A stretch of DNA of 64,000 nt, taken from Thermococcus sp. M36 (GTDB lineage: Archaea > Methanobacteriota_B > Thermococci > Thermococcales > Thermococcaceae). The stretch lies in contig NZ_SNUH01000002.1 in NCBI RefSeq assembly GCF_012027355.1, positions 229,991-293,990 of the forward strand. Direction: 5' to 3'. Made by a program: the position numbers and the translations under genes. Under the pieces are notes generated by a model. The model did no database searches, was not told the origin of the DNA, and saw only the letters and a program-made list of their open reading frames with translations. Below are positions 51,681-63,316 of this stretch, piece by piece. Within the stretch, counting starts at the first letter, position 1. Each line of letters opens with the position of its first letter.

Positions 51681-51774
51681 CTGGAACCACCTTCATATAT
51701 TTGCCGGTGAGGTATAAATACCCTCTCCCGCAGTGTTTTTATATCCCGATCCTCAACTGGTCTAAGGTGTCGCC

Positions 51775-54700
51775 ATGGTCACGCTCATCATCGCCGAGAA
51801 GCCCAACGTAGCCAGGAAGATTGCCTACGCCTTAGCTGAGGGCAAGCCGGTGAGGAAGACCATCGGAAAGGTTCCCTACTACGAGTTCACCCGCGACGGA
51901 AAGAAGATAATAGTCGCCCCGGCGGTTGGCCATCTCTTCTCACTCGCACCGAAGACCAAAACCTACGGCTATCCTGTCTTCGATATAGAATGGGTTCCTG
52001 TCTACGTCGCCGAGAAGGGCAAGAGCTACGCGAAGGACTACATTAAAGCCTTGGCCACCCTCGCCAAGAGGGCCGACGAATTCGTGGTTGCATGCGACTA
52101 CGACACCGAGGGAGAGGTCATAGGTTATACCGCTCTAAAGTACGCCTGCGGCGTTGATCCGTCCAAGGCCAAGCGTATGAAGTTCTCCGCCTTAACGAGG
52201 AAGGATCTCCTCAAGGCCTGGTACAACCTCGAACCGACGATAAACTTCGGAATGGCGGACGCTGGAATAGCGCGCCACGTCCTCGACTGGTACTGGGGAG
52301 TCAATCTCTCCCGCGCCCTCACCTCAGCCATAAAGCGCGCCAGCGGCAAGTGGCAGGTTCTCTCAACCGGCCGCGTCCAGGGGCCGACCCTCAAGTTCCT
52401 CGTTGAGCGCGAGAAGGAAATCCAGAACTTCAAGCCAACTCCCTACTGGGTCATCAAGATGCTTCTGGAGAAGAATGGCCAGCAGTACACAGCGGTTTAT
52501 GAAAAGGAGCGCATACTGGACGAGGCCGAGGCCAAGCGCATCGTCGAGGATGCGAAGAAGGGACCTGCCTTCGTCGAAAAGATGGAAGTCAAACAGCAGA
52601 AGAGGAATCCGCCGGTTCCATTCGACCTTGGAACCCTACAGAGGGAGGCCTATTCAGCGTTCGGCTACAGCCCGAAGAAGACTCTGGAGATTGCACAGAA
52701 GCTCTACGAGAGGGGATACTGTCTCCACCCCGATTCACTCATACCCACGCCCGAAGGTGTGAAGAGGATTGCTGAACTTCCAAAAGAAGGGGAGGTTTTT
52801 GCCCTGGACTTCGATTTGAAACTATCGAGGGCCAGGTACCGTCTGCTTGAGAGGAACGCCGATGAGCCCATGTACCGCGTCACTCTGAGGGACAGGACGG
52901 AGCTGTACCTCACGGGAGACCATCCGGTTCTGGTCTATCGCGATGACAAGCTCATTTTCGTCCCTGCAGAGGAGCTGAAGGAAAGCGACCAGGTAGTCCT
53001 GTTGATCAATAAAAACGATCCCCACCCAGCGGAAAGGCAACCAACACTTCTTGACTTCATCCTTGAAAATGCAGCTTCGATGAAAGACTACATCCTCTAC
53101 AAGCCGGATTTCGGGAAAGTCCTGATGGAGAGGATAAAGTACAAGGGGCTGAAGACCGAGCTCCTCTGGAAGTTCAAAATCAAAGAGCCAACCTATTACA
53201 AATACCTCCGGGGCAAAATGCCGGTTCCGGTGATGAAGGTTATCCTCGAAAACGGTGCTATCTCAATGGAAGAGCTTAGGGAGGTTTTTCTGGGCTTTTC
53301 CCACAGCACATCCCTGGCCCCTGTAACGTTTGAATTCAGCGAGGATTTCTGGTACCTCTATGGATTCGTCGTCGGGGACGGCCACCTTGAAAGAAAGGGC
53401 GCCATCACGATTTCCACAAAGGACAGGGAAGAGGAAACCCTAAAGGCACTCCGTGAGGTCGCTGACTCACTCGGCGTTCCCTTCTCATACGACCAGAAGT
53501 ACCGGGTAATAACTATCCGCAACAAATCATTAACGAGGCTCTTTGAGCTCCTTGGGTGTCCTTATGGTAACAAGACCGAGGTTTTCAGAATCCCAGGGAT
53601 AGTGATGGCAAGACCTGAGTGGATTCGGGCATTTCTGGCGGGCTACTACGATGCCGATTCCCACATAGGCACAAAACCTACCGGGGGCAAAAAAACGCTC
53701 TCCCCGCAGATAATCCTCACGTCAAAAAACAGGGAAGCGATATACACCGTTAAACTTATGTGGCAGCTCCTCGGTGTCGGCACATACCTGTGGGAGAAAA
53801 AGGATAAGAATGGAAACTTTGTCGCCTACGAGCTTAAAGTGTACTCACGGGACGCGCTCCGGTTCTATGAGGTTATGAAACCCCACCTCAGGGTGAAGAA
53901 ACGCGAGCTTGAGCAGGTCAGAAAGGTGGCAATAAGAAAAAGGAAAGCCTACTCCCATCACTACAGTATCCTCAGAGTTAAGAACTGGAAGGAGAAGCTG
54001 AGAACCGACAATTCCCTTTGGAAAAAGTTCCACATGTCCAACCAGACCGCCCATGGGAGTGGCATAGGCCTCGATAAGCTTGAAAGGATAGCCGATTATA
54101 TCACCGACAATGACTTAAGAAGGATTGCCAGCGGTGACGTTTACGTTCTCCCGATAAACAGGATTGAAAAGTTCCACTACCGTGGCAAAGTTTACGACCT
54201 GGTTGTCGAAGACTACCACAACTTCATAGCCAACGGCGTCGTTGTCCACAACTGTTCATATCCTAGAACCTCATCCCAGAAACTGCCGAAGAACCTGAAC
54301 CTCAGAACGATACTCCAGAACCTCGCCAAACTGCCAGAGTACAAGCCTTTCGCCCATGAGCTTCTGGGGAAGGATAAGCTCAAGCCTGTAGAGGGCAAGA
54401 AGGAGGACCCTGCTCACCCGGCCATCTACCCCACCGGCGAGCTTCCAAAGGCCGGTGAGCTGACCAGGGACGAGGCCAACCTCTATGACCTCATCGTCAG
54501 GCGCTTTCTGGCCCTCTTTATGGAACCTGCCGTGAGGGAGATAGCGAAGGTGGTAATAAACTCCAACGGTCATCGCTTTATTTTGAGCGGGGCGAGAACC
54601 GTAAAGGAGGGCTGGCTGAAGGTCTACGGGAAATACGTCAAGTTCGACGAGGTAATTCTGCCCGCCTTTAAGGAGGGCGAGCCAGTCAAGGTTCTCCAGA

Positions 54701-55458
54701 TAAAGCGCGAGAAGAAGAAGACGAAGCCCCCGGCGAGATACTCCCCGGCGGCCGTAATCAAAAAGATGGAAGACCTTGGAATTGGAACTAAAGCCACGCG
54801 CGCCCAAATCCTTGAGACGCTTTACAGCAGGGGCTACATCGAGGGCAAGAAGAAGATAAAGGTCACCCCCCTCGGAATGCGCGTCGTCGAGGCCTTAGAA
54901 AAGAACGTTCCGGATATAGTAAGCGTTGAGCTGACGAGGGCCTTTGAGGAGAAGATGGAGGATATAATGGAGGGCAAAGCGAAGAGGGACGAGGTCATCG
55001 AGGCGAGCAGGGAGCAGTTGATTAAAATTCTCAAGGTCTTCAAGGAGAAGGAGCTCGACATAGGTAAGATGCTCCTCGAGACGACCGGAACGGGGGTAAC
55101 GACCTCTAAAGGCTCCGCCAAGGTTTCTGACGGCTCTTCTAAGGAGTCCAAGGGGACTGCCAGCTCCAAGGCTCAAGAAGGCCGGAAAACGGGGAAGGGG
55201 CTCGTTCTCGGCAAGTGCCCCAAGTGCGGCGGTGACCTGGTCGTTCGCTACAACAGGAAAACGGGCAAGCGCTTTGTGGGCTGCTCCAACTGGCCCAAAT
55301 GCGACGTCACCTACCCGCTCCTCCAGCGCGGCGAGATAATTCCGACGGACAAGACATGCTGCGGCGGCGCGCCCGTCGTTAAGATACGCGAAAAGGGGCG
55401 CGAGTACGAGATATGCCTCGACATGAACTGCAAAGAATGGAACAAAAAGAGGGCATAG
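51775..55458 (+). CDS. topA: DNA topoisomerase I (type IA) with intein
   Basis: Relaxes negative supercoils by transient single-strand cleavage. Precursor 1227 residues; removing the 511-residue intein (residues 316-826) leaves 716. TOPRIM domain: [13 protein letters not shown] at the start and ACDYDTEGE near 105. The catalytic Tyr829 of SYPRTSSQ is two residues after the C-terminal splice site. After the type IA core, the C terminus has zinc fingers: CPKCGGDLV...GCSNWPKC and CCGG...CLDMNC. ATG 51775 follows GGTGTCGCC; TATA TTTTTATATCCC about 35 nt upstream. The protein can only be active after splicing because the intein separates the active site. Confidence 0.95.
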   Translation: MVTLIIAEKPNVARKIAYALAEGKPVRKTIGKVPYYEFTRDGKKIIVAPAVGHLFSLAPKTKTYGYPVFDIEWVPVYVAEKGKSYAKDYIKALATLAKRADEFVVACDYDTEGEVIGYTALKYACGVDPSKAKRMKFSALTRKDLLKAWYNLEPTINFGMADAGIARHVLDWYWGVNLSRALTSAIKRASGKWQVLSTGRVQGPTLKFLVEREKEIQNFKPTPYWVIKMLLEKNGQQYTAVYEKERILDEAEAKRIVEDAKKGPAFVEKMEVKQQKRNPPVPFDLGTLQREAYSAFGYSPKKTLEIAQKLYERGYCLHPDSLIPTPEGVKRIAELPKEGEVFALDFDLKLSRARYRLLERNADEPMYRVTLRDRTELYLTGDHPVLVYRDDKLIFVPAEELKESDQVVLLINKNDPHPAERQPTLLDFILENAASMKDYILYKPDFGKVLMERIKYKGLKTELLWKFKIKEPTYYKYLRGKMPVPVMKVILENGAISMEELREVFLGFSHSTSLAPVTFEFSEDFWYLYGFVVGDGHLERKGAITISTKDREEETLKALREVADSLGVPFSYDQKYRVITIRNKSLTRLFELLGCPYGNKTEVFRIPGIVMARPEWIRAFLAGYYDADSHIGTKPTGGKKTLSPQIILTSKNREAIYTVKLMWQLLGVGTYLWEKKDKNGNFVAYELKVYSRDALRFYEVMKPHLRVKKRELEQVRKVAIRKRKAYSHHYSILRVKNWKEKLRTDNSLWKKFHMSNQTAHGSGIGLDKLERIADYITDNDLRRIASGDVYVLPINRIEKFHYRGKVYDLVVEDYHNFIANGVVVHNCSYPRTSSQKLPKNLNLRTILQNLAKLPEYKPFAHELLGKDKLKPVEGKKEDPAHPAIYPTGELPKAGELTRDEANLYDLIVRRFLALFMEPAVREIAKVVINSNGHRFILSGARTVKEGWLKVYGKYVKFDEVILPAFKEGEPVKVLQIKREKKKTKPPARYSPAAVIKKMEDLGIGTKATRAQILETLYSRGYIEGKKKIKVTPLGMRVVEALEKNVPDIVSVELTRAFEEKMEDIMEGKAKRDEVIEASREQLIKILKVFKEKELDIGKMLLETTGTGVTTSKGSAKVSDGSSKESKGTASSKAQEGRKTGKGLVLGKCPKCGGDLVVRYNRKTGKRFVGCSNWPKCDVTYPLLQRGEIIPTDKTCCGGAPVVKIREKGREYEICLDMNCKEWNKKRA
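52720..54252 (+). mobile_element. TopA intein with LAGLIDADG homing endonuclease
   Basis: 511 codons in frame between RGY and CSYPRTSSQ of topA. Splicing residues: Cys1 ([10 protein letters not shown], block A), TGDHPVLVY (block B, TxxH), [21 protein letters not shown] (blocks F/G, in part; penultimate His and terminal Asn) and Cys+1. Endonuclease blocks [12 protein letters not shown] and [13 protein letters not shown] carry the two DOD acidic residues, so homing activity may be intact. Inserted at the catalytic-tyrosine motif, a typical conserved site. A topoisomerase intein is also known in Pyrococcus. Confidence 0.95.
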
Positions 55459-55462
55459 CGTT

Positions 55463-56653
55463 TCAGAGGAGTTCCCTGAGCAGCTTTATCCTCCTGGGAC
55501 TCAGGATGACCTTCGGGTGCTTCAGAAGCGCCTTTATTATCTCCCCGTAGTCGCCGCTGGCTATCTTCTCAGCGTCAGCGCCGCTGAGCAGCTGTATGAA
55601 CAGGTCAAGGTCCTCGTCGGTGAGCTTCTCCGTGACCTTCCTGACCTTGAGAACCTTCTCAAGCCTCTTTCCGTCGGTCTCCCACCACTCCTTCGTGTAG
55701 TTCTTGAGGAGTTCGAGGTTCTCCTCTTCCAACGCTTTTACAATCCACTTGCTCGCTATGGTTCCAGCCTCCATGGCCTCGGCCATTCCACCACCGTGCA
55801 TCGGGTTGACCTGTCTGGCAGCGTCGCCGACAACGACCACGTTGCCCTTCGCGAGCTCTTTGACGAAACCGCCGACCGGGACAACGCCGACGTTGACTTC
55901 AAGTATCTTCTTGAACGGTATGTCGTTCTCCTTCAGCCACTTGTCAAGGTAGTACTTCGCGGTGTTCGGGTTGTCCGAGTTTATGCCTATCCCGACGTTG
56001 GCCCTGTCCTCGTCCTTGGGGAAGACCCAGACGTAACCGCGCGGGGCTATCTCGTTGCCGAACCAGAGGTGAATCAAATCGGGGTCGTAGCCCTCTATGA
56101 GCATCTCGTACTCGTAGGAGGAGTCGAACTCGTGGGGAGGAGCGTAGGTGTTTATGCCCGCCTTCCTGGCGATCATGCTCTCAACACCGTCGGCGGCGAC
56201 TATGATGTCCGCGTAAATCTCGACCGGCTCGTCCTCGTGCCTGGCCTTTATCCCGACGACCCTGCCGTCCTTCCTTATGACGTCCTTCGCCTCGGTTCTC
56301 GCGAGGACGTCGGCACCCTCTCTGGCCGCATAGTATGCCAGCATCTTGTCGAAGACCTTCCTCTCAAGGATGACGCCGCTAACGTCCTTGTAGCGGAGTT
56401 CCAGTTCGTATCCGCTGGGAGAGTAGAGCTTTGCACCGTAGATCTCGCGGTTGATGTAGCGCTTGTCGTAAGGGATGTCGTACTTCTTAAACACGTTTAT
56501 GCTTATGCCCTCGGCACACTGCTTGGGGGTGCCTATGGCGGGCTTCTTGTCAATGAGAAGAACAGAATAGCCGGCTTTAGCCACGTTCCTCGCAACTATC
56601 GGGCCGGCAATACCGGCACCGACGACAACGACGTCATATTTCATCTGCTTCAT
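55463..56653 (-). CDS. Geranylgeranyl reductase-family flavoprotein
   Basis: Saturates isoprenoid chains of archaeal ether lipids. 397 residues: FAD-binding [31 protein letters not shown] (N-terminal, quoted core [14 protein letters not shown]), [16 protein letters not shown] with the family's substrate/active-site Cys, and [27 protein letters not shown] near 285. ATG 56653 is preceded by GGAGGTGAGCGA. The start overlaps the ferredoxin stop; in Methanosarcina an adjacent ferredoxin is the electron donor for this enzyme, and the same pairing is seen here. Confidence 0.87.
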   Translation of the reverse strand: MKQMKYDVVVVGAGIAGPIVARNVAKAGYSVLLIDKKPAIGTPKQCAEGISINVFKKYDIPYDKRYINREIYGAKLYSPSGYELELRYKDVSGVILERKVFDKMLAYYAAREGADVLARTEAKDVIRKDGRVVGIKARHEDEPVEIYADIIVAADGVESMIARKAGINTYAPPHEFDSSYEYEMLIEGYDPDLIHLWFGNEIAPRGYVWVFPKDEDRANVGIGINSDNPNTAKYYLDKWLKENDIPFKKILEVNVGVVPVGGFVKELAKGNVVVVGDAARQVNPMHGGGMAEAMEAGTIASKWIVKALEEENLELLKNYTKEWWETDGKRLEKVLKVRKVTEKLTDEDLDLFIQLLSGADAEKIASGDYGEIIKALLKHPKVILSPRRIKLLRELL

Positions 56654-56853
56654 TCGCTCACCTCCAGAGGTTCGGCGCTGAGGGCGCCAACGGGACAGGC
56701 GTTGATGCATATTCTGCACGAGATGCACTTGTCCTGGAAGAACTCCCAGCCGCTTGAGTGGACTTCTATGGCGAGGGCCGGACAGACACCGGCACAGCCA
56801 CCGCAGAGGTAGCATTTGTCCTCGTTGACAACGACTTTAATCTTCTCCGGCAT
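56650..56853 (-). CDS. 2[4Fe-4S] ferredoxin, probable reductase partner
   Basis: 67 residues. Two clusters: [12 protein letters not shown] (about residues 13-24) and [15 protein letters not shown] (about 43-57). ATG 56853 is behind GGTGAAAACG and overlaps the end of surR by 17 nt; a GTG three codons earlier is possible. Its stop overlaps the reductase start, so both are translationally coupled. Confidence 0.88.
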   Translation of the reverse strand: MPEKIKVVVNEDKCYLCGGCAGVCPALAIEVHSSGWEFFQDKCISCRICINACPVGALSAEPLEVSE

Positions 56854-57547
56854 CGTTTTCACCGCCGATTCTTTGTTTTAGCCTTTCCTCGTCGATTTTG
56901 ATGACTCCGTCTTTTATTATTAACGGTACGAACCTGTCCAGCTCCTGGGCCTTCACCAGCACCTCCCTCTCCTTCAGGTTGAGCCTGTCGCTGAGCTCGT
57001 CAACGGTGGCCTCACCGACGAGTAGGACGTAGTGGAGTATCGCGAGCTGCGTCATGTCGCCTATCTCTTCGAGGTACCTCTCCTTTATCTCCTTCATGAG
57101 CCTGTCGCGCCTGCTCTCAACGGCCTGAAGGAGCTGGAGTATCTTGTCCAGCTCGGAGGTCAGCTCAAGGAAGGAACCCACCATGCCGAGCAGGCCTTCG
57201 TTTTCAGAGGGTATTCTCGTGAGGTCTATCCGGGCCTTCTCTAGCATCGGCTCCCCGAGCTCAAGCCCCCTGTACCAGAAAAGGTTTGGGGTCACCGTGG
57301 TCACGTAGGTCTTAGCTATTGCTATGTCGTAGTACTTCCTCGCCGGCCCTATGAAGGGCCCTTCCCTCTCGTAGGATCTCAGAATGCCCTCTCGCTCCAT
57401 GATTTTAAGGTGTTTTGCCACAGCGGTCGAGGAAACGCTCACCTTGCTGCTGAGGAAGCTGAAGTAGCACTCGGTGCAGGTGAGGTGGCTGAGCAGGTCG
57501 CGCCTCACCTTGTTCCCCAGTATGTAAAAGATGTCTGGCTCAGTCAT
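56837..57547 (-). CDS. surR: Redox-responsive transcription regulator SurR
   Basis: ArsR-like winged-helix regulator that activates hydrogenase and represses sulfur-metabolism genes when reduced, and leaves DNA when its CxxC is oxidised by sulfur. 236 residues. Sequence MTEPDIFYILGNKVRRDLLSHLT, then the redox switch Cys24-x2-Cys27 (CTEC), then the recognition region SSKVSVSSTAVAKHLKIMEREGIL; the C-terminal half holds a second helical domain (IGDMTQLAILHY...ATVDELSDRLNLKEREV). These match P. furiosus SurR closely as I remember it. ATG 57547 has GGTGTGGGTC upstream; the frame continues 28 codons further but into the promoter. First gene of surR-ferredoxin-reductase, divergent from pdo. Confidence 0.95.
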   Translation of the reverse strand: MTEPDIFYILGNKVRRDLLSHLTCTECYFSFLSSKVSVSSTAVAKHLKIMEREGILRSYEREGPFIGPARKYYDIAIAKTYVTTVTPNLFWYRGLELGEPMLEKARIDLTRIPSENEGLLGMVGSFLELTSELDKILQLLQAVESRRDRLMKEIKERYLEEIGDMTQLAILHYVLLVGEATVDELSDRLNLKEREVLVKAQELDRFVPLIIKDGVIKIDEERLKQRIGGENDAGED

Positions 57548-57579
57548 GACCCACACCACCCAGATCTGTGACGCAAAGC

Positions 57580-57613
57580 TTATATAGTGAACATTCAACC
57601 TTAGGTTGCAAAC
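57580..57613 (-). promoter_or_regulatory. surR/pdo intergenic region with perfect SurR site
   Basis: Minus strand GTTTGCAACCTAAGGTT at 57597-57613 is a perfect GTTn3AACn5GTT. The surR TATA (CTATATAAGC on the minus strand, about 57578-57587) lies just downstream, the activating arrangement, so autoregulation is expected. On the plus strand GTTATAAAC at 57651-57659 is both the pdo TATA and a SurR half-site. Confidence 0.75.
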
Positions 57614-57683
57614 CTGGAGATTAAACTCCACGTGGTATTGTGCTCAAAACGTTATAAACCTTTAGATATGGAGGTGTTGGGAA

Positions 57684-58364
57684 ATGGGACTGATTAGCGA
57701 CGCTGACAAGAAGGTCATCAGGGAGGAGTTCTTCTCCAAGATGACCAACCCGGTTAAGATCATCGGGTTCATCGGCAAGGAGCACTGCCAGTACTGCGAC
57801 CAGCTCAAGCAGCTCGTCCAGGAACTCGCGGAGCTGAGCGACAAGCTCACCTACGAGTTCCACGACTTCGACAGTGAGGAGGGCAAGAAGCTCGCGGAGC
57901 AGTACAGGATCGACCGCGCTCCGGCCGTCACCATAACCCAGGACGGCAGGGACATGGGCGTCAGGTTCTTCGGCCTTCCGGCAGGACACGAGTTCGGGGC
58001 ATTCCTGGAGGACATCGTTGACGTCAGCAACGCCACCACCGACCTCATGCCCGACAGCAAAGAGGAGCTTGCCAAGGTCGACAGGGACGTCAGGATACTC
58101 GTCTTCGTCACCCCGACCTGCCCGTACTGTCCGCTCGCCGTCAGGATGGCCCACAAGTTTGCCCTTGAGAACGCCAAGGCAGGCAAGGGCAGGATACTCG
58201 GCGACATGGTTGAGGCCATCGAGTACCCGGAGTGGGCCGACAGGTACAGCGTCATGGCCGTCCCGAAGGTCGTTATCCAGGTGGACGGGGAGGACAAGGT
58301 TCAGTTTGAGGGCGCCTATCCGGAGAAGATGTTCCTGGAGAAGCTCCTCGCGGCCCTCGAGTGA
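57684..58364 (+). CDS. pdo: Protein disulfide oxidoreductase (tandem glutaredoxin-like)
   Basis: Thiol-disulfide exchange protein of hyperthermophiles; cytoplasmic. 226 residues made of two thioredoxin-fold units, each with an active CxxC: Cys35-Gln-Tyr-Cys38 (KEHCQYCDQ) in the first and CPYC (near residues 146-149, TPTCPYCPLAV) in the second, with cis-Pro motifs RAPAVTI and AVPKVVI. Divergent from surR and sharing its regulatory region, as in P. furiosus; it may help re-reduce SurR. GGAGGTGTTGGGAA precedes ATG. Confidence 0.95.
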   Translation: MGLISDADKKVIREEFFSKMTNPVKIIGFIGKEHCQYCDQLKQLVQELAELSDKLTYEFHDFDSEEGKKLAEQYRIDRAPAVTITQDGRDMGVRFFGLPAGHEFGAFLEDIVDVSNATTDLMPDSKEELAKVDRDVRILVFVTPTCPYCPLAVRMAHKFALENAKAGKGRILGDMVEAIEYPEWADRYSVMAVPKVVIQVDGEDKVQFEGAYPEKMFLEKLLAALE

Positions 58365-58564
58365 GGGCCTTTATCCTTTTACCCCTTCGGCAGTTGTTCA
58401 CATCGTCCCACGCGGGGAGGGTTCTTAAGCGGACTGGATGTTTTTACTGTTCGAGAGTGCTCGCTGCCGTAGATTCAGACGTGTCAAAAGTGGATGTTTA
58501 ATCCCGCCCGCCTTTTCACGGAAAAGTTATAAATACCCCGAACCAGCCCATAGTGGGGGATCAA
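58365..58564. other. 200-nt intergenic region pdo - HprK-like gene
   Basis: Contains a T-rich end of pdo (TTTATCCTTTTACC) and, on the plus strand near 58526-58536, the TATA-like GTTATAAATAC about 30 nt before the ATG at 58565. Nothing else recognised. Confidence 0.5.
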
Positions 58565-59497
58565 ATGGGAACGGGAATCGGCGGCGTTACCATCAGTTTC
58601 ACCGGAGAGCTCGATGATGGATTTGAGGACGCTTTTAGGGGCCTTTTTGCACGGCGCTACCTTCCGGATGTGAATGACTCGTCAGGAAGGCCGGACATAC
58701 TCATTGAGAGATTTAAGGGGGACGAGTTCAGGGTGTTCAGTGCCGTCTATGACCATATGGACAGGGACGAGTACAAGATAGAATCAAGGGTGCCATCCGC
58801 CTACGGAAACGAGGCTCCTATATTCTTTATACTCCAGGCGGCGGCCAGGGCGGCAGCAAAGGATGGGAGGATGTTTATAACGGACTCCGTCAGTGTTGTG
58901 GCGCCCAGCGGAAAAGCGATACTTTTCGTTGGCTACCCGCACACAGGGAAGAGCACGATGTCAGTTCTAGCCATGGCCAAGGGGCTACCCGTCCTGAGTA
59001 CAGAAAATACCGTGGTCGAAGTCCGGGGGAAATCCCTGTATATAGTCGGAGGAACGGAGGTTCTTGTCTACGACCCGAGGGTGGGTGGAATATACGACGT
59101 TGACATGCCCTATGACGAACAGACACGGAGCGGATACAGGATAAAAGACCTGAGGGGAGACCCCGAAAGGGAGAGGCTCCTCAAGAAGGGTGTTGAAATA
59201 GACATGATCGTAGTGCTCCATGCGGCGTTCAACTGCGGTGAAGCCAGTTTTTCCAGAATAAAGGGAAGGAAGGTCAGAAAAACGCTCTGGTACTTCTCAA
59301 CCGCCTTGATGAAGGGCCTCGACTACTACGAACCGGTGCCCCTTCATGTGCCGATGAACGAGTCCATAACACACAACCTGCGGCACTTCCTTGAGACTGC
59401 CTCAGAGAGCTACTCTGGCAGAATGTTCGAGGCCTTTGGAAACCATAGGGCAGTATTCGAGCGCGTGATAGAAATGGAAGTGTCCGATGCAGGGTGA
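58565..59497 (+). CDS. HPr-kinase/PEPCK-like P-loop protein
   Basis: 310 residues. Walker A GYPHTGKST at residues 123-131 preceded by the strand SVSVVAPSGKAILFV, and followed by ENTVVEVRGKSLYIVGG, a layout seen in HPr-kinase/PEP-carboxykinase-type ATPases (strand-loop-GxxxxGKST, then an acidic residue after the next strand). N-terminal 100 residues have no recognised domain. No HPr, PqqD-like or lasso-peptide gene is nearby to name a substrate. ATG 58565 follows GTGGGGGATC. It ends 43 nt before the CRISPR array. Functional assignment is only at fold level. Confidence 0.62.
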   Translation: MGTGIGGVTISFTGELDDGFEDAFRGLFARRYLPDVNDSSGRPDILIERFKGDEFRVFSAVYDHMDRDEYKIESRVPSAYGNEAPIFFILQAAARAAAKDGRMFITDSVSVVAPSGKAILFVGYPHTGKSTMSVLAMAKGLPVLSTENTVVEVRGKSLYIVGGTEVLVYDPRVGGIYDVDMPYDEQTRSGYRIKDLRGDPERERLLKKGVEIDMIVVLHAAFNCGEASFSRIKGRKVRKTLWYFSTALMKGLDYYEPVPLHVPMNESITHNLRHFLETASESYSGRMFEAFGNHRAVFERVIEMEVSDAG

Positions 59498-59539
59498 GGG
59501 GCTAAAGAATTACCTAATTCATGATTTATTTAATTCTGT

Positions 59540-60445
59540 TTTTCGATTCTCCTAGAGTCTTATTGCAACCTCCGCTCTACGCCAACAATCCCTTCGACGC
59601 CCCGAACCTTTCAATTCTCCTAGAGTCTTATTGCAACTGTAGTTGAGGTCAATCCCGTACTGCACAGAATAGTCTTTCAATTCTCCTAGAGTCTTATTGC
59701 AACGAAGAGCAAGAGAGGCGTCACGATAGAAGAATGACTGCATTTCAATTCTCCTAGAGTCTTATTGCAACTTCCGACACCCCTATCCCCTCCTGGGCGG
59801 CCTCTGGCTTTCAATTCTCCTAGAGTCTTATTGCAACTCAATGGCCTCCAGAACTCCTTTGTACGTCGGTTCTTTGCTTTCAATTCTCCTAGAGTCTTAT
59901 TGCAACCTATGATGTCCGGGGTCCCATAAGACCCCACTTCTATGCTTTCAATTCTCCTAGAGTCTTATTGCAACCCCGGCGTTCTTCAAGATAACCGGGC
60001 GCGAGGTAATGCTTTCAATTCTCCTAGAGTCTTATTGCAACTTGAACTCGTTCTCAGGCAGGGCTATTTTGGGCTTCATCTTTCAATTCTCCTAGAGTCT
60101 TATTGCAACATCAAGAGGATGTACGCGCGGGAGTTCGCCCAAAAGTCTTTCAATTCTCCTAGAGTCTTATTGCAACCTTGACATCCTCAGTAGTGTTGAA
60201 CTGGTCGAGGAAGTTCTTTCAATTCTCCTAGAGTCTTATTGCAACCCGCTTCAGATGAGCTGCTCATCGAGATGAGGAGGAACTTTCAATTCTCCTAGAG
60301 TCTTATTGCAACGAAAGGAGCTTCTCGGCGCTCGTGATGCTCATGTTCGCTTTCAATTCTCCTAGAGTCTTATTGCAACTTTTTTCAGTCAGTCATAGAG
60401 TGTGAGATTCGGGTGCTTTCAATTCTCCTAGAGTCTTATTGCAAC
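59540..60445 (-). CRISPR. CRISPR array, 14 repeats and 13 spacers
   Basis: 30-nt repeats; crRNA strand is minus, where each begins GTTGCAATAAGACTC and ends GAGAATTGAAAG. Starts on the plus-strand coordinate: 59540, 59608, 59674, 59742, 59808, 59877, 59945, 60012, 60080, 60147, 60216, 60283, 60350, 60416. Spacers are 36-39 nt. Repeats at 59608 to 60416 are identical except the one at 59742, whose 3'-terminal G (crRNA sense) is T; the repeat at 59540 has two substitutions and is the degenerate, oldest end. The leader is therefore on the right, at 60446 onwards. The repeat type is that of Thermococcales I-A/I-B loci. Confidence 0.98.
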
Positions 60446-60960
60446 AGGACGGAAAATTCGCCCGTTTGCCCATTGGAGTATTGAGAGACTTCGAATATTT
60501 AAGTCTTTCTGAAAACCGATGAAAAAAAGGGTTCCATCAGGCTTCGAATCCGAGCCTTTTCAGCGCTTTAACTCCCATAAAGAATGCTCCTGGAACGAGC
60601 TTCCCACAGGACCAATGGGCACTGCAGGGTAATGCAAAGGGTTAAACGGGCTGTAAATTCGCGAATAGACAGCATCTACTGCTAGAAGAAGGAACGGACG
60701 TATCTCCTAAAGAGAGGGGCATATCCAGGTCCAACCATGGCTCGGTCCCACTTTTCGAAAATATTTCGTCACATGACTATAGAAGATATGCAACAAAAAG
60801 TTACAAATTAAAAAGCTCAAAAATCGATTTCCAGAGCACGGGGGAGGGCTTATTTGAGGTTCTGGTCCCTTCAACGACCCGTTTCAAAGAATAAAGCGTT
60901 CCAGGCGTGATACGCCACAAACGTTAAATCCAGAGATCCCAAATTCAAAAAGGTGGTGCC
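60446..60960. other. CRISPR leader and gene-free region up to cas2
   Basis: 515 nt. Minus strand TATA-like CTTAAATATTCG at 60492-60503 lies about 50 nt from the first repeat and predicts pre-crRNA initiation near 60470. Beyond it, 60537-60636 on the minus strand reads as the C-terminal end of a protein without a start (see findings). 60640-60900 is AT-rich and shows no gene. A plus-strand TATA-like CGTTAAATCC near 60919-60928 and GGTGGTGCC serve cas2. Confidence 0.6.
60492..60503 (-). promoter_or_regulatory. Leader promoter of the CRISPR array
   Basis: CTTAAATATTCG on the minus strand, with initiation expected about 25 nt before the first repeat at 60445. Confidence 0.5.
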
Positions 60961-62638
<1,678 letters not shown>

Positions 62639-62649
<11 letters not shown>

Positions 62650-63316
62650 CGCACTCACCCCCCATCAACCTCAGGTACGTTTTGCCAGCTCTAGTGATGT
62701 GGTACCTCGGAGCCCGCCCGTCAGGCCGTTCGTCCTTTATCAAGTGGTATTCGCTCATCTTCTTCAGCTCGTTGCTTATCGTCGCGGGTGAAACACCAAG
62801 CTCTTCTGCTATGGTCCTGACGCTCTTCCCCTCGCCGAGGCCACAGAGTATCAGCTTCCACCTTCTGCTTTGTGGGGCGAGGAAGGGTCCAAGTTCGAGG
62901 GAGATATGGCCCGAGAGGTTTTCAAAGTCGCTTTCGACGATGACTCTGGCTTCCTTTAAGCCGAGGAGTGCCAGCATTGTTCCGACGAGGAGCGGTCTCA
63001 TTCCCCCCGACAGAACTGCGAGGACAATCCTGTCCCGCGTTAGATGGTCTTCGATTCCCCTCTTTATCGCCAGCACTATCTCCTCGCCGTTCAGGGAGAC
63101 TTCCAGACGTACAATGTTTCCTTTTCCTACTATCGGAGAGGCTATGCTCTCTATGGCCTCCAGTGCATTGATGGTTCTCTGCTCCCTCTCATAGCCCTCG
63201 GGCAAAATTGCCACCAGCTTGTCCCCGTGCTCGAGGCCATCTACCTCCTCCCTTTTTCTCATCAGCGCTCGGACTATGAACTTTTCATCGAAGCCCACCG
63301 GAAAGACAACCAGCAA
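62639..63316 (-). CDS. csa3: CARF/winged-helix regulator Csa3
   Basis: Transcription regulator of type I-A CRISPR loci. 225 residues: N-terminal CARF (Rossmann) domain LVVFPVGFDEKFIVRAL...VLAVLSGGMRPLLVGT (in part; SGGMRP is the nucleotide loop), expected to bind cyclic tetra-adenylate, and C-terminal winged helix VRTIAEELGVSPATISNELKKMSEYHLI. Start is TTG 63316 with GGGGGTGGGACC upstream; no ATG gives the conserved N terminus. It overlaps cas3'' by 32 nt. Confidence 0.9.

Noticed and set aside
59552..59937. Frames over the CRISPR array encoding a repeated CNKTLGELK peptide
   Set aside because: Translation of the CRISPR repeat itself; frame breaks with each spacer length change.
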